Positions 22,581-34,677 of a DNA stretch of 64,000 nt are shown piece by piece. The DNA comes from Aplectana chamaeleonis. Its lineage: Eukaryota > Nematoda > Chromadorea > Rhabditida > Cosmocercidae. A program made the translations under genes and the position numbers. Below the pieces are notes generated by a model. It was given only the letters and a program-made list of their open reading frames with translations. It searched no databases and was not told the DNA's origin. How positions within the stretch are numbered: the first letter of the stretch is position 1; each line of letters begins with the position of its first letter. The stretch covers positions 124,001 through 188,000 of the forward strand of contig JAPDOI010000360.1 in NCBI GenBank assembly GCA_029168955.1, read 5' to 3'.

Positions 22581-25450
22581 TCGACTTCTTGCGGGATCGG
22601 GCTCTGGATGATCATCCAACCGGATCACGTGACCGGATATGCGAAAGCGATTTGGTGTAATGGAGTGTAAGGTGGACAGATCAAAAAGCTATCTGGGCTT
22701 GAGGTCATTTCAGACAACCAGGAGGCAGAAAATCGTCGCGCATCGTAGAACCACCCCCCCCCCCCTTTTCACATTCTGTGACATCTCATCCCCAGAGCTG
22801 TTTCTCTTCAATCTTGATTCTGTTTATTGCACTTGAAATAATAGGGTAACATTCATTTTTGTGTTTGATGATTCGGACCCACCTAAGCTTCACAAATAAA
22901 GGATGGTCCAACGTGTGGCAAGCCATGACTGTGGTGTGAAATCACTGCACGCTTGAAATGACTAGAAATTCCTTTCCCTGAACACCCTCACCCACAGGTA
23001 AAACACAAGTGGTGTTGGTTCTGGGATCGGATGGAGTGAAAACAAGAGAAAGCTTTCCTACCTCAATGAAAGCCTGAAAATTTATAACAATGCGTTGGAG
23101 GATCCCAAAACAGGAAGTCGTGGTGAAATAATTACAGCAGGGGTAGCCGAGCGATGGACGGAGTGTATTTCGTTCACAGAATCACTTTTTGATTCAGAAT
23201 ATTACCCCGCGATTTGGAATTTTATGGAGCCATACTGAGGCAAAAGGGAAATCATAAATATCTTCATTGGTCTTTTGGTGAGTACAAGCTACCTGGGAAA
23301 ACACGAGCAATGGTTTGAAGCCACGCAGATGGAACTTCCTTATTGATATTTGGTAACATTGTGTCAAATAATAAGAACTGGCCAGACTCACACTTCGTTT
23401 GCTTTCCACAGGTGCATCATTTTCGATTACTCTTGGCTGCCGGAAGCGGAATGATCGTCCACTACGAAACAGTGCACCACGCAAACAAAACATCTGAGGT
23501 GTCAGCAATAACACATACAGAGCTGAAATATGAATCCTTCATGCAGATTGCGATAAGGAACGATAAGACCATTGAGATCTTTCACCGCATCTTGTTCCAA
23601 CCACTGTAACCACTGTTCCAAGAAAATGCATGCAATCGTGTACTTGAAGAACAAATGACAAACAGTGGTTGTTTAGAAATACAGGCTTTTCTACAGAAAT
23701 GTACATTGCTCTTTGAACGTGGTATCCGTATTTGCCCTCGAGGGTGCATCCCAGAAAGGTTCTCACGATGGGAGGACGAAAATGGGCGTGGTAGCGTTTC
23801 CATGAGCGAATTTGTCTCTAACGACTACGAGTTCAAGTTACAGAGCTGCTTTCTCGCCACCGTGGTTGCATTTTCGTGCAAATTTTGTCATGAGGACGCT
23901 ATTGAAATGCACCTCCCTAGGAAATGCCTTTTACACAAACTGGAGTTTCGAGAAACGGTCTTGTGAAGCTTGTGAGGAGATAAAAATAAACAATTATAGA
24001 TTGCCAAGTTGGCTTTTATGTAAATGATGGGGATATTAAGAAAATCCAAAAATCTCCATTTTTAATTCGAGAAATGGAGGGAAATTCTGCCTAGATTTGT
24101 ACATTCGTTTACCTGGAGCACTGAACATTAATATGAGGCCGTTTCCTATTTTCGAAAGATTGTGGTAAGTAACGGTAGGAAAATGTAATATATCTACAGA
24201 AATCTAGAGTAATGCTGACCTCATAACGACCACATATTCGCGATCAGCTCCGCTGAGGACAGTGTTTGGCCCGAAAATTTATCCATGTCTGCGATCTAGG
24301 GAAATTAACACTCTAGCCGTTTTCGATCTACCCAGGTTCAATAATTGAAATGTGAAAATTAGGACTGAAAGCTCTTTTCCCAGAACTCCGGTTACTGCTC
24401 GAGTCAATCACTTGTTGGACCTAGCGCCTACAGATGGCACGGGTCACACTTATACTTAGCGTTTCTTATTGCGCGTTGGCGCAACGTTTACTGTGCTTTT
24501 CTCGAAGCTCAGAAAACGTCTGTGACTTACAGAAATGTGAAAGCCGCTCGACACCCTGACACAATCTTCTGAACAAGTTCAAGAGAGCTCGCGGCGATGT
24601 GCTAACATTCCTCATGCTAACCTTTCCATTGAGAACTGCTACCTCAAGAAACAGATCGATCTGCCAAACGATTACGGATTTGAACTTGAAAATCTAATAC
24701 ATTGCTCACTTCGGCCGAAAAATCCATCTAACTCAGCCTGCCTGGTCCGTCCTGATTCAGCTGTGGCCGCGTAGGTCGATACGTACGCAATGCATTGCTT
24801 GCTAAGGTGAAAAATCCCCTTGTTGTGGCCGGAATGAGCTAGCCGCAGTGCCCTCGAGTACGCCTGCGTAATCGACTGGCATGCAGCAGATACACTTCGG
24901 GAAGCGCAGGATCACAAGGAACGGGAGAGGTCGGCTCAGGATCAGTAGGGGCTGGAGAGGACGACCCAGTCCGGCTCTCCGCCGACTATGACGGGGGTCT
25001 GAGGATGAGTTTATGATAAACGAGCGTGGCAGGCCCTCCTTGGTTGTTCCACCTTCATGGCACTATAGTCGCTCAGAACCCACCAGGAATGGAGTAATGA
25101 CTCCTCAAACATTGTGAATTTGAACAGCGGGACTTTTGTGGATGAGTTGTCGCGGGCATGTTTTTCCGTCATATCGTTCCGGAGCAGATCACAATATAAA
25201 GCTAGACCAATAACAAATGGAAGGACATAGATGTTGTTCACAATTCATTTCTCATCTTGTCCCTATTGAGAGCGAAAACTTGTTAATTGGCGTTCCCCAC
25301 TTTTTCTTTTTTGGGGCGCGGTCGACTTTTTCCGCGCTTTTTTTTCTCGTTTATTTGAGCGAACTGAGATTTCGCGCGTGGCAGGGTTGCTATACACGGC
25401 GGCCGGAGTATCATATCAGAAATATCCCTTGAGGTTGGGCTGTGTTTTTA
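22581..25450. other. unassigned
   Basis: A C13 run sits near 22747. Frames of up to 106 codons (23194-23514 minus, 23343-23609 plus, 23655-23966 plus) show no recognisable domain and have no splice structure that I can support. CTTGAGGTTGGGCTGTG followed by TTTAA ending near 25451 looks like a lone right end of family E. Confidence 0.45.
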
Positions 25451-25558
25451 ACCTTCAGTTGATGTTGTGTGGAAAGTGGGTAGACGATCATGTGGACAGC
25501 GCATAACGCGTGAAAAGTGTTCAGGAGTTGGAGGAGAGATAGCACCATCGCGGAAATT

Positions 25559-25676
25559 ACAGTCGGCATGGATCCTAGTAATGCTTTTTGTTCCCCTTTG
25601 GCGATCTTAATGTCATTATGGTTGCGCCAACTTTCAATAGGGAACGCAATATATCACTCGGATCCATGCCGGCTGT
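25559..25676. repeat. 21-bp inverted repeat at the start of the unrecognised frames
   Basis: ACAGTCGGCATGGATCCTAG at 25559-25578 is inverted at 25656-25676 (CGGATCCATGCCGGCTGT), 19 of 21 positions pairing over a spacer of about 76 bp. It overlaps the first third of the frame at 25588-25854. Confidence 0.6.
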
Positions 25677-25854
25677 ATACGGTTTGCTTATCATATTTAG
25701 TCTTACGAATGGACCAGGCGTGATCGATGCGGCTGGCCGTGCGGCTTTAGCGGCATCACCGGTCAACGGGGTTTCGACCGTGCGCGGCGATCTCCCGTCG
25801 CAGCCCCGTCCATTCACTACACTAAATTGGTTACCTGAACTCTACAGGGGCTGA
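25588..25854 (+). CDS. unrecognised protein-like frame, 88 codons
   Basis: The frame is open from just after a TAA at 25579-25581. There is no early ATG in frame and the first candidate initiator is a TTG, so this may be an internal or 5'-truncated fragment. The translation is not low-complexity. It has a hydrophobic stretch near residues 28-38 (AVYGLLIIFSL) and ends in an ordered-looking segment with PRPFTTLNWLPELYRG. I do not recognise a family. It lies 180 bp upstream of a second protein-like frame on the same strand in a different phase, so the two may be pieces of one broken gene. A captured viral or mobile-element gene is possible, but I have no motif to prove it. Confidence 0.35.
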   Translation: MFPFGDLNVIMVAPTFNRERNISLGSMPAVYGLLIIFSLTNGPGVIDAAGRAALAASPVNGVSTVRGDLPSQPRPFTTLNWLPELYRG

Positions 25855-25935
25855 AGAGAAGCGCTCATAGTGTTGTGAAAGGTGTGCTGAGATTGCAGGG
25901 ACGAAACGTCGTGACAATCGTTCAGGACTTGAAGT

Positions 25936-25960
25936 TTCTACGACTTCAAACGTCGTAGAA
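25936..25960. repeat. perfect 9-bp stem hairpin between the two frames
   Basis: TTCTACGAC and GTCGTAGAA pair perfectly around the loop TTCAAAC. A TAG inside the right arm (25956-25958) marks the upstream limit of the downstream reading frame. Confidence 0.6.
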
Positions 25961-26033
25961 GTATATACCTGAGTCGAATACTATTCTGATACTTGGTCTT
26001 ACATCAATCCTTGCATCCCATGATCGGTACACC

Positions 26034-26672
26034 ATGCCTAGAAAAAGCAGCGTGCATGTTGACACTTACTCAGACGATGGGGCGGACTTATCGCGACGCC
26101 AAATAGGAAAGAACGCGGGGTCCACAGCGATAAGCCTGCTGCTTTTGCGAGCGGTCGGCTCTGAATGGGCTCGCGATCAGTACGCCTGGACAAATAAAGG
26201 ACTCACCGCAGAAAATCTGTCTAACTTAGTTACTAATTATAATACAACTGGGCAGAGCCTAGGACTGAACTTAAGCATCTGCGGGCGCTGCGTCCTCTAT
26301 CCGGTAGGGGCAGAGCGTACTCTCGCTAGTGCCACGAAGGAGATACTAGATTTACTTCAAACTTGGGTATCTGAACCGGCGAACGATCTTGTTTTGCCAC
26401 ACAGAACAGCACATCGTAGTCGAGGCTGGTTCGTCGCGGTCAGTCCGATATGTGGCTTTGCCCGCAATCAGCCGGAATACGATGCAGACCGTTCGCGATC
26501 GGTCCTATTTAAATTGGTGTACGCGATAGAAATGATTTATGCTCGCGATAAGTTCTACTCAAAAGTAGCTGCGCGCGATAAGTCCGCACTTCCGTCGGAC
26601 ACACAGCGCGAAGATATCGAGCAACCGCAACTTGTCGGCGATCAGTTCTACCTGGATTTTCGCTCGTGGTAG
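26034..26672 (+). CDS. unrecognised protein of 212 residues
   Basis: This is the longest frame in the window outside known transposons. The start ATG has a favourable A at -3 (CACCATGCC), and the frame is open back to 25959. Composition is balanced and globular. The N-terminus is basic/polar (MPRKSSVHVDTYSDDG). A leucine-rich helix-like segment (TAISLLLLRAVGSEWARDQY) follows, then a central LSNLVTNYNTTGQSLGLNLS block. Cysteines occur in SICGRC and ICGF. The tail carries two near-copies of the ARDK word, because CGCGATAAGT repeats at 26545, 26577 and, beyond the stop, 26717. I cannot assign a family or function. It could be a remnant of a captured viral capsid/nucleoprotein-type gene, part of an unidentified transposon, or a chance frame. 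Confidence 0.4.
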   Translation: MPRKSSVHVDTYSDDGADLSRRQIGKNAGSTAISLLLLRAVGSEWARDQYAWTNKGLTAENLSNLVTNYNTTGQSLGLNLSICGRCVLYPVGAERTLASATKEILDLLQTWVSEPANDLVLPHRTAHRSRGWFVAVSPICGFARNQPEYDADRSRSVLFKLVYAIEMIYARDKFYSKVAARDKSALPSDTQREDIEQPQLVGDQFYLDFRSW

Positions 26673-26817
26673 AAACGGATCCTGTGGTAGAAACTCGTGG
26701 TATAAATGGATTTCTGTGCGCGATAAGTCCCGCCATTGCCTGAGTATGTGCAGATAAACGCAACGTTCTGCCAGGCTAACTTAGTTCGAACAGCGTTCAG
26801 TATGTAGTCGCTCTTAA

Positions 26818-27262
26818 AGGCAGGGTGCGGGATTAAAACGGTTGTTGTTCTATCTTCATGGGAAGGTAGATCTGACCATCACAAATGTGAAAATAAGTGA
26901 AACGTTGGAGAAGAAACGCTCAAGAACAAGTTATTGCTTGGTGTCCGCGCGCTCCCAATTATCGAGATGTCTATAAATGCCTGTTTTGTCAACTTTTATT
27001 TTGGATCTAGAGCAATCGCTGAGCATTTATAAAGACGACAGACTTTTTTAACAGCAAAATAAAAGACGGATAAGCAAGCATTGATGAAAATAGCGTTAAT
27101 TAGGGGGCTGGCGGACGTCGGTCATTAGCCCTTTCACCTTGTTATCGAGCGTTTTTCCCGCAAATTTCAAGGTTTTTTCATTAATTTTTACTTTTGTGAT
27201 GACCAAAACTATATTCTCATGAAAAAAAAGCTCAAAAGTCGTTATTATCGCGAGCCCTGCTT
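26818..27262. mobile_element. TTAA-flanked MITE, family H
   Basis: TTAA lies at 26814-26817 and 27263-27266. The tips AGGCAGGGTGCGGG and the inverse of CGCGAGCCCTGCTT share the AGGCAGGG core. 445 bp with no coding frame. It belongs with the other AGGCA-tipped elements of the window. Confidence 0.7.
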
Positions 27263-27266
27263 TTAA

Positions 27267-28400
27267 ACTAAATTCGGTCCCGCAATTGTCATACCAACTT
27301 TCCCATGAACCGAGCTTCTACCAGACAAGATTCTGAAATCAAGCTATCTGATTTGATTCCCATGGAATTCAGATAACAGGACAGCCGAAAAGTAAAATCA
27401 GGTGTGAAGGAAATGGAGGGATTCGTCGTCGTCTGAACACCTCGAGACTAGTTTGCGGCAGAGTGTGGCAGAGTGCGTACGGTTTTCATAATTCTGTCAA
27501 TGACTTCCTTCAGAGAAAATTAAGGCGACCCTGGAGAGGTGGTTATGAAAATGTGCACTTCTATTGGGGCTTCTTAACCTTACCATGTGAAAAATGGAGA
27601 TCGGTAGAGCAGTGAAAACGCAGCAGTTCGAATGCTACTTCATATTACGCCGCAGTGATTAGCCATTACTGGTTACCATTACCGTATCTGTTGCGTCGCT
27701 ATCGAACCAAAAATGTTATTAAAACCCGAATACGCTGATATAATTACAAGCGCGCGTCGAATCACATCGATAATGCGATTGTGTGCGTGAAAAGCCTATT
27801 TACTGCAGCGCCACGCGCAACCACAGAGTTAATCAGATACGGTAAATACCCATATATTTGATGCGATTTCATTAGCAAAAGGCCAATCTAACTAACTACA
27901 TGCTTACCTCTACCAATATAAACACTGACACCCTTGCCTTTTATGATAACCTAATCATACAAGGTCCATGTATGTACCTTTCCTCTCGTAAAACACCCAC
28001 ACTGAATGGACTGATGACGAACAATATGCGTTTACGGATATCAAGACCTTTGTAGAGCTTCTAGCGCAGACACTGACAAGGAAACTCTCCTTAGTCAGAG
28101 TGGCTATTCCAAATGAAATGTGAATGGCTCGAGCTATTTTCGGATGTAGAGTCAGATTACGCCTTCCATAACTGCCTTGGATTACTCTGAACGAAGTTGT
28201 TGGCGTTTTCTCCCTATTTGTCCTTATATGTATCAATCAGGTGGATCTGAATGCGTATGAGGAGCACGTTTTAGATGTAATTTAAAACTGCCCAAGGGGT
28301 TACTTGGGGTCGAGCTTACCAACGGTTGAAATTTTAAGGGCCAAACGCAACTTTTGACGATTTTGAAAACGAATGGGCTTGGCTCAAAGTTCATCTGTGT
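27267..28400. other. no recognisable feature
   Basis: Short frames only (93 codons at 27955-28236, minus). A short inverted pair ACCGTATCTG/CAGATACGGT lies at about 27683 and 27835. Confidence 0.5.
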
Positions 28401-28404
28401 TTAA

Positions 28405-29185
28405 CACTTAGGAGACCGCGCGCTCCACGGCGAATCTTTGCAGTGAGTTTTTGAATTGATTTTTTGTTGTAATTGCCTATATAAAAAGAGATATTTGGCG
28501 TTTATTATCTGCATTCCAGTTATGGAAGTTGTATTAAAGGTAGTGGTCGCGCTCAAATATGCTTGTCGTCTTTTTCTCTCTAAACCCTTTTCTGGGTCTC
28601 GAGTAATAGGACCTCTAGGAAAAAATCGCGAAAAAACCACTGTTTTGGGCCAAATTTGAAACCTGAACTTTCTTGTCTTTTGATGGTGGACGAGCCCACT
28701 CCACATCATCGGCATCGGTGACCTCTTATATCAAGAACATCAGCTGGCTCGAAATTGAATTTCAATCAATGAAGCTTTGGATTTATGTACACATCTAGTC
28801 AGAAACATTGACTGAAGTGATGCTTTCATTGTTCAACTGTTTTTATTCGTTAAATTTGCATTTATTTCGTCCTCTGAACGTCAATGATTTTTGACTGCTC
28901 GGCATGAGACGCCGATCTTTTTCGTCATCGCTGTGCACGTGTGCACGAAACAGCTTCTTTGGGCCCTAGAAACTCTAATTCTAGCCAGTTTTTCACCGCT
29001 CTACCTTCATAGTTTTTCAGCTGTTTTTGATCTAAGCTGATTTTTGTAGTTTTTTCTATAACGTTTTTCATCGTGACCACAGCCTTTAAGCAGAGATATA
29101 AGAGCAATAATTAGAAGAAATCCATTTCTCTTGAAGTAGAACGAGAAATCGAGTTTTTGGCGTGGGACATGCGGTCCACTAAGTG
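28405..29185. mobile_element. TTAA-flanked element, family K, copy 1
   Basis: TTAA at 28401-28404 and 29186-29189. Left tip CACTTAGGAGACCGCGCGC; right end, inverted, CACTTAGTGGACCGCATGTC. 781 bp with no domain-bearing frame. The left 40 bp (with CTCCACGGCGAAT) match the left end of copy 2 at 31533. It is a second TTAA-targeting family, with tips unlike the AGGCA group. Confidence 0.75.
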
Positions 29186-29189
29186 TTAA

Positions 29190-31320
29190 GTGCATGACAC
29201 GGATCTGTCTTTCGTTCATCGATTTTCGATAAATTACGGTAGGTATACGGTAGTTCTGTCTGTGTCTCAGATTTGAATTAATACTTCTCATAAGGACTTA
29301 TTTGGGGTGGTGTACACGAATTTGACGTCCATTCGTCGATTTCCGAAACACTAGAGTAATTTATGCCAGATAAGGGACATTATCGGCCGTACAAACAGTG
29401 CACCTCAGAATGTCCATAAACGGACCCCAGTTTCGTGTTCAGCACCCCGAGATGGTTTTGAAACGCCTTAGCAATCGCCTGATGGGTAGCAGAAGGGAAA
29501 CCCGGATTCTAGGTCTCAAATCGTTATTAAAAATGCACATCTCACTCAAAACAGAAACAATATCGCTCGTAGGACTTCGTGAAGAGGCTATCGCTTCCTT
29601 TGCATTTTTTTGATAACTCCCTTCAAATGCAATCTTTTTCGGATCTTAAGAGTTATTTAGAATCCTGAAGAGAAGTGCTACTCAACGAATTAATAAGCAC
29701 TAGGATCCAGCTTCAAAGAAAAAAGTTAGGGATAAAATTTTCAGTGTGCCACACAGTATACAAACGAAGTATGCGGCTGCACGGCGCTATGTGTACTGTA
29801 TAATTATCTGGAAATCACAAAAGAACTTTTTTGTTTCAACCTGAACCTCAGCAGGCATTTTATCATTGGATATCATTGGAGTGTTCCTAACCGGGAACCT
29901 GAATAATTTTTCAAATCCAAAAAAAGTTGGTTTCGAAGGAAGTTCTCAAAGAAGGTCGCTGAAGGCGCAGAAATGCGTCCCCGCGCTCCCTCTGACCAAA
30001 TCCTGTGAGCGGTACTGTACCTAAACTGACAGGTGCTCTCTTGCAAGACTTTGCAGAGCCAACTTCTGAGGCTCCCATCGATCCACGTAAGCAGCTTTTT
30101 CTAGAGTTAAATAGAGACAAGATACTAGTTCCAGGGGAAACCAGAGCCCATAGCGGGAGTCTGAGGAATGCTCAAATTTGCTTTGTTAAAACTTCCGCTG
30201 AAAATTTCTAGAAGCGAATTCCCTGATTCTCTTATCCAATGTTTTTGTGTATTTCCCATGTGTGCGTGTAGCACGCAAAAATGTCAAAAATAACCTCTCA
30301 AAAAACCTAATCTCTTACAAAAAAAAACTATTGGAGCCATCTCGCAAAAGCATTTTGAACACGTTCCAAAACTGTTTTCGAACTTTAGTTTTGTATCGCA
30401 ATGCACTCTTTCGGTTCAGTGTCACAGTAAATACGGATACAGTACATGAGAGAACCCGCAAATCTTGTCGGAACTCTGCATATTCTAACTCCCCAGAGGC
30501 ACATTGTGGTACAGCAGGGGTAAATTAGCGACTTGAAGACAAAACGCGGAAAGTGATTAGCTACGAGCGCGATGCCTGTAAGATTACCTATAATCGCCTA
30601 TTGGCAGTAAGGCAGTCCTAAGTAGAGATAGATGGAAAATAAAGTTTGAGAGTAATACTCACCTATGATAAGCTTCCGATGCATGTCTTAACGGACGGCT
30701 GGCGTAATGACTGCCGGCTGGAGGTAGTAATCCCGCCTCCTAACGAACTCCCTTTCACACTTATGATTCGAAGCAATCGCCATGGCGAGAATTCACTTAA
30801 GATTCTAGGTGTGACGTGCGCTCCGACTACTCACCTAACGCAAGTTGCGAGCTCATATACATATATCACAGAGACAGAAGCATAATAAAACCATCCAAGT
30901 TTTTTTTCGACCAAACAAACTTTCCGTACGTACAATATGGGTGACTCGAAGTATCGGAATAAGGCTTGATGCCTTTTCAAGTTACCTGTGTCAGTCTTGA
31001 ACGTAGAATGAGATCTTTTAGGTCGGGTTCTTCGAAATTCGCTTTTCTTGTTCAAGACATTCAACAACCTATCAATAGAAGTCACCGTGAAACATTTCTT
31101 CTCTCAGTGCATTGCGTGGCTGTTAGGCGTGCAGAGATACAGTTCCCACCCCAAAAAAGGTGTGGTTGTGGCCAGCACACTAAACATAACGATAGATCTA
31201 ATGGCGTTTTCCTAGATAGGTTGCTGATTAGTGTTACATTGTTGCTTCCTTTGTTTCTTCAATGTTTTTGTTCTTTCCATATCTATTTACATTGCTAAAT
31301 ATACTATGGAGACTACTCAG
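29190..31320. other. unassigned
   Basis: Frames up to 110 codons. The one at 30646-30885 (79 codons, plus) has a mixed protein-like composition but no motif. No terminal repeats were identified. Confidence 0.45.
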
Positions 31321-31324
31321 AAAG

Positions 31325-31528
31325 TTGGAGCTATCCACCCGCTAACCAAAGGTCCGGCGGCGCGCAGCACTTCGCGCGGCCCGCGAGTGGAATGGCAGCG
31401 GGTGGCGAGCACTCGCATGCTGGCGCTCGCCACCCGCTCACCACACTGCGGCGGCGCGCTTGCAACTCCACGTCGGCGCGCTCGCCTAGCGCCGGTCCCC
31501 GACGGAAAGATAGCGGGTGGCGAGCTCT
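31325..31528. repeat. GC-rich cluster of the AGCGGGTGGCGAGC motif
   Basis: GGGTGGCGAGC occurs at 31400 and 31515. A perfect 14-bp inverted pair, AGCGGGTGGCGAGC (31397-31410) and GCTCGCCACCCGCT (31425-31438), forms a hairpin. The same motif clusters at 37205-37395. Base composition is far more GC-rich than the surroundings. Confidence 0.7.
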
Positions 31529-31532
31529 TTAA

Positions 31533-32978
31533 CACTTACGAGACTGCCTGCTGCACGGCGAATTTCCACAGCCGACCGGTGCGCTCCACGGCCAATCGAT
31601 TCCGTGGGTGACGTGTGTGGACACTCGGTCCGCTGGGAACTACTTCGATTGGAGCAGGCTTTCTTACATGGTATACATCCGATGTTTCTTTTCCACTCCA
31701 CTCTCGAGTACAATGGGAGAAAGGCCATGATGTAGCCACAATAATTCACTCTCTTACGGGCTTGGTGCTTTCCAAATTTCGAAGGTATTCCAACTTTACA
31801 CGCACAATGTGCTTTGAACTCAACGCTTTTCTTTCGACTTTTAGACGCTTCTGTAGGTCACAGCAGATAATTAGGATTGCACCGAGCGAAACCGACCTAA
31901 AAAATAGGAATTTTGAAAATTGGACGGACTTCGGATACGTGATGTTCTAATAAGTCCCATAGCGAATTTTCGACGGACTCAGAGACTTTGACCTGCAGAG
32001 TTGTCTGTTGTAACCGACGAAAATTCCATGAAAATTCTTGAAATAGGAGTCACATTCGGGATGAATTCCCCAGCCTCTCCTAAATGACCACCTGGGCGAA
32101 GTCGCAACAAAAGTTGAGACGTTTACCAACACAAAACAAACGGCAAACGATATAAATATTCCGAGATCTCACAAGGTTGCTGAGTCGAATACAAAACTTA
32201 GGTGTCAGACACGAATCGAACCCGCATTGCACCACTTATCGGGCGAGAGTGTTACCATTACACTGCATTCCTCAGCTATTCACGTATGAACTGTGTAGGC
32301 ACAACAGCGCTAACAATATTATTGAAAATTGTAGAGTAAAGACCATTCATTATTCAGCATCTCCAACTATACCCCGAAGCGAAGGTTCAGCAAATTCTGG
32401 AGCACTGAACTAACGGCAGGCTTTCAGCCCCATTCCTCAAAGTTACCCTCCAAACGGAAATCTGAAACAATGCTGATCATTGGCTAGATTACCACAGTCG
32501 ACGGTAATTTTATAGGAAATTGACAAGTAAACAACAGATTCTTGCGCAGAAAGTCGCGTAACCCTCGGGGTCAATGCAGCAAAATTTTGAACATAAACTT
32601 ACTACAGTTATCTGAGTTAGCTGAAGCTGCTATTTTGAAAACCAATTAGTCGACACCAGTTTCGTGATATGCATCAATTATAACCAATCTCACCGAAGTT
32701 TAGGACAATTTCTTTTCGAACAAAGAAGCTTGGAAATTCGAAAAAAAAGTCATTCCCGAAGATGGTGGTTAAATAAACAGAAATGCTCAAAATGCTTGAC
32801 CACTCTGAATGTAAATAGGTTACATTATCAAGAACCTAATGATATTCAAGAAAGACCCCATCTCCCAAAACTTTTAAAAATATTGAATGTTTTATGCCGT
32901 GGGTGCGCAGTGTGGACACGCGGTCCGAGGGGCAAAACTGCCGTGGGTGCGCAGGGTGGACACGCGGTCCATTAAGTG
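31533..32978. mobile_element. TTAA-flanked element, family K, copy 2
   Basis: TTAA at 31529-31532 and 32979-32982. Left tip CACTTACGAGACTGCCTGC; inverted right end CACTTAATGGACCGCGTGTC. The right end carries two direct copies of GTGGACACGCGGTCC (about 32911 and 32956), each preceded by GGGTGCGCAG; a related GTGTGGACACTCGGTCCGC is near 31617. At 1.45 kb it is longer than copy 1, but no transposase frame was recognised. A tRNA-like relic lies inside (32205-32271). Confidence 0.65.
32205..32271 (-). pseudogene. tRNA-like relic, minus strand
   Basis: Read on the minus strand, a box-A-like GTGTAATGGTAACACT and a box-B-like GGGTTCGATTC lie about 40 bp apart, as in a short class I tRNA. The D-arm can fold (AGTG/CACT), but the anticodon arm, T stem and acceptor do not pair well. 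It resembles a decayed tRNA copy; no anticodon can be assigned. Confidence 0.35.
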
Positions 32979-33715
32979 TTAATGTGGCTTCCGCTTGAAT
33001 TTCATGCCATACTTGAATTTTCGTTTCGGTTATCCGCTCAAATCGCCTGTATAGGGGGCGGCCTTGGTATAGCGCTTGACCGCGCCCATTTTTCCGTGCC
33101 GCCGCGCAATATAAACACCGACCCATGGTTTTTCTCCCATTCTATATTCAATAAAGTCGTTGCGGCATGAAAATGGGCGTGGCTAAGTGCGATATCATAG
33201 TGCCCCCCTCTGTTGCGATGGCACCAATTATTCTTTCTCAGTAACGGTACACATTATACTTGGGCCGAATCGAATGATCGAATCATCATCCGATTGAAAA
33301 AAGTCGACTTCGAATAAATCGACTTAGTCGACTATTCGGAAAGTGAAAATTCCGTCTAAATCGAAAAGTCGGTCATTCGAAAAAGCGCGATTTTCGGATA
33401 AGTCGAGAAGTCGGTCATTCGAAAAAGGGTGATTTTCGGATAAGTCGAGAAGTCGATCATTCGAAAAGAGAAATATCCGACTTATTCGAAAAATTTAAAG
33501 CTCTCAAGAGTTCCTAGTGACTGAGAAAGATGTTCAAAATCCCAGCTACTCCATTTGGACACAATTATCGGTTTTGCGCGTAGTCTATGCAAAATTTGTG
33601 TAGCCGCAGGCGAAGTCCATTGTTGTCCTTTTTCCACTATCTAATGAGCTTTCTTATTCTTACTTTTACCTGTGCGTATCGCACATTAATTTAATACTGA
33701 TTTAAAGGCAATGTC

Positions 33716-34677
33716 CACGGTGAGAACAGTCTTCGAGTTTTCACCGGAAATCGAGAGGTTGGAGACCAGTTTCACCAACTATGTTGAAAAACGGCTTAGA
33801 ACGGGCGCAAAAGAGCCCTACACGTCCCATACTTGAGTGTTCCGCTCATGTCTCGCCCGCTCCTTTAAACCGATACCGATCCGTAAACAACTGAAAGCCC
33901 TACTTTAGGGGAACAACTTACATTCAAGAGGTAATAAACTACTCTGCTAATCAAAACTTACACCATTTCATAACTGGCTGCCTTCTTAAAGGCAGCGTTC
34001 ACGATGATTTCCGTTCTTGAGTTTTTCCTATAAAACAATGAGTTGGCCTCCAAGTGTTACCCAAATTACGAAGAAACGGCGAGAAACGCACTAAAACGTC
34101 GTATTTCAGTGACACTATTCTATAACAAGGATTATTTGTCCGGTTGGATGAACATGTTCGTGGTAGTTGTTACCGGTATAAAATGGGGCTAATTAGAAAT
34201 GGAGGAATATTTTAGGCAAAACAGTATTAGCTAGGGTCCGAAGGAAAGCAAGGAGCAATAGAGAGTAGAGAATCGCAAAGGACGGGTCCGCAAAAGATTT
34301 CGTTGTCACAACAAACACTCCCTGTGATACTTAAAAGGCGGGCTGATACTTATGGATTTCGGGTACTTCCGGTGCGTTTTTCTCAATTTCTTCGTAATTT
34401 TAGTTCTACCCGGGGGCCACTTAGTCAATATAGTGAATAATCTCAAAATTCAAGATTATCGTGAACACTACCTTTAAGTCGTCTTTTCAGGTGTACACTC
34501 TTATCGGTAGCCGTTGAAAGAGTGGGAGTGGCGTGAGCGCTACACTCAAGGTTAGGGCCCTATAGAACTCTTTCTTGCTCGTTCTTAGCCGCTTTTACAG
34601 CATTATTGATGCAGTGAGCCTGGGCCTTTCGACTTACGTTGAAAATCCCAACACTATTTAGATCGTGGACACTGCCT
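33716..34677. mobile_element. TTAA-flanked foldback MITE, family D, copy 1 (split)
   Basis: TTAA at 33712-33715 and its mutated copy TCAA at 34678-34681. Tips AGGCAATGTCCACGGTGAG and the inverse of CGTGGACACTGCCT. The outer arms are inverted copies: CGGCTTAGAACG in the left arm, CGTTCTTAGCCG in the right. The middle is interrupted by family A copy 2. A related partial copy is at 61956. Confidence 0.85.
33990..34473 (+). mobile_element. TTAA-flanked MITE, family A, copy 2
   Basis: 484 bp, the same length as copy 1, between TTAA at 33986-33989 and 34474-34477. Tips AGGCAGCGTTCACGATGATT and the inverse of ATCGTGAACACTACCT. It is nested in family D copy 1, which is nested in the 33255-35384 element. 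It is therefore the youngest of the three. Confidence 0.92.

Noticed and set aside
23140..23165. Box-A-like TAGCCGAGCGATGG as a tRNA gene
   Set aside because: No box B at a suitable distance and no cloverleaf can be drawn.
25430..25451. Complete family E element ending at 25451
   Set aside because: Only the right end CTTGAGGTTGGGCTGTG and TTTAA are present; no left end could be found upstream, so only an orphan end is noted.
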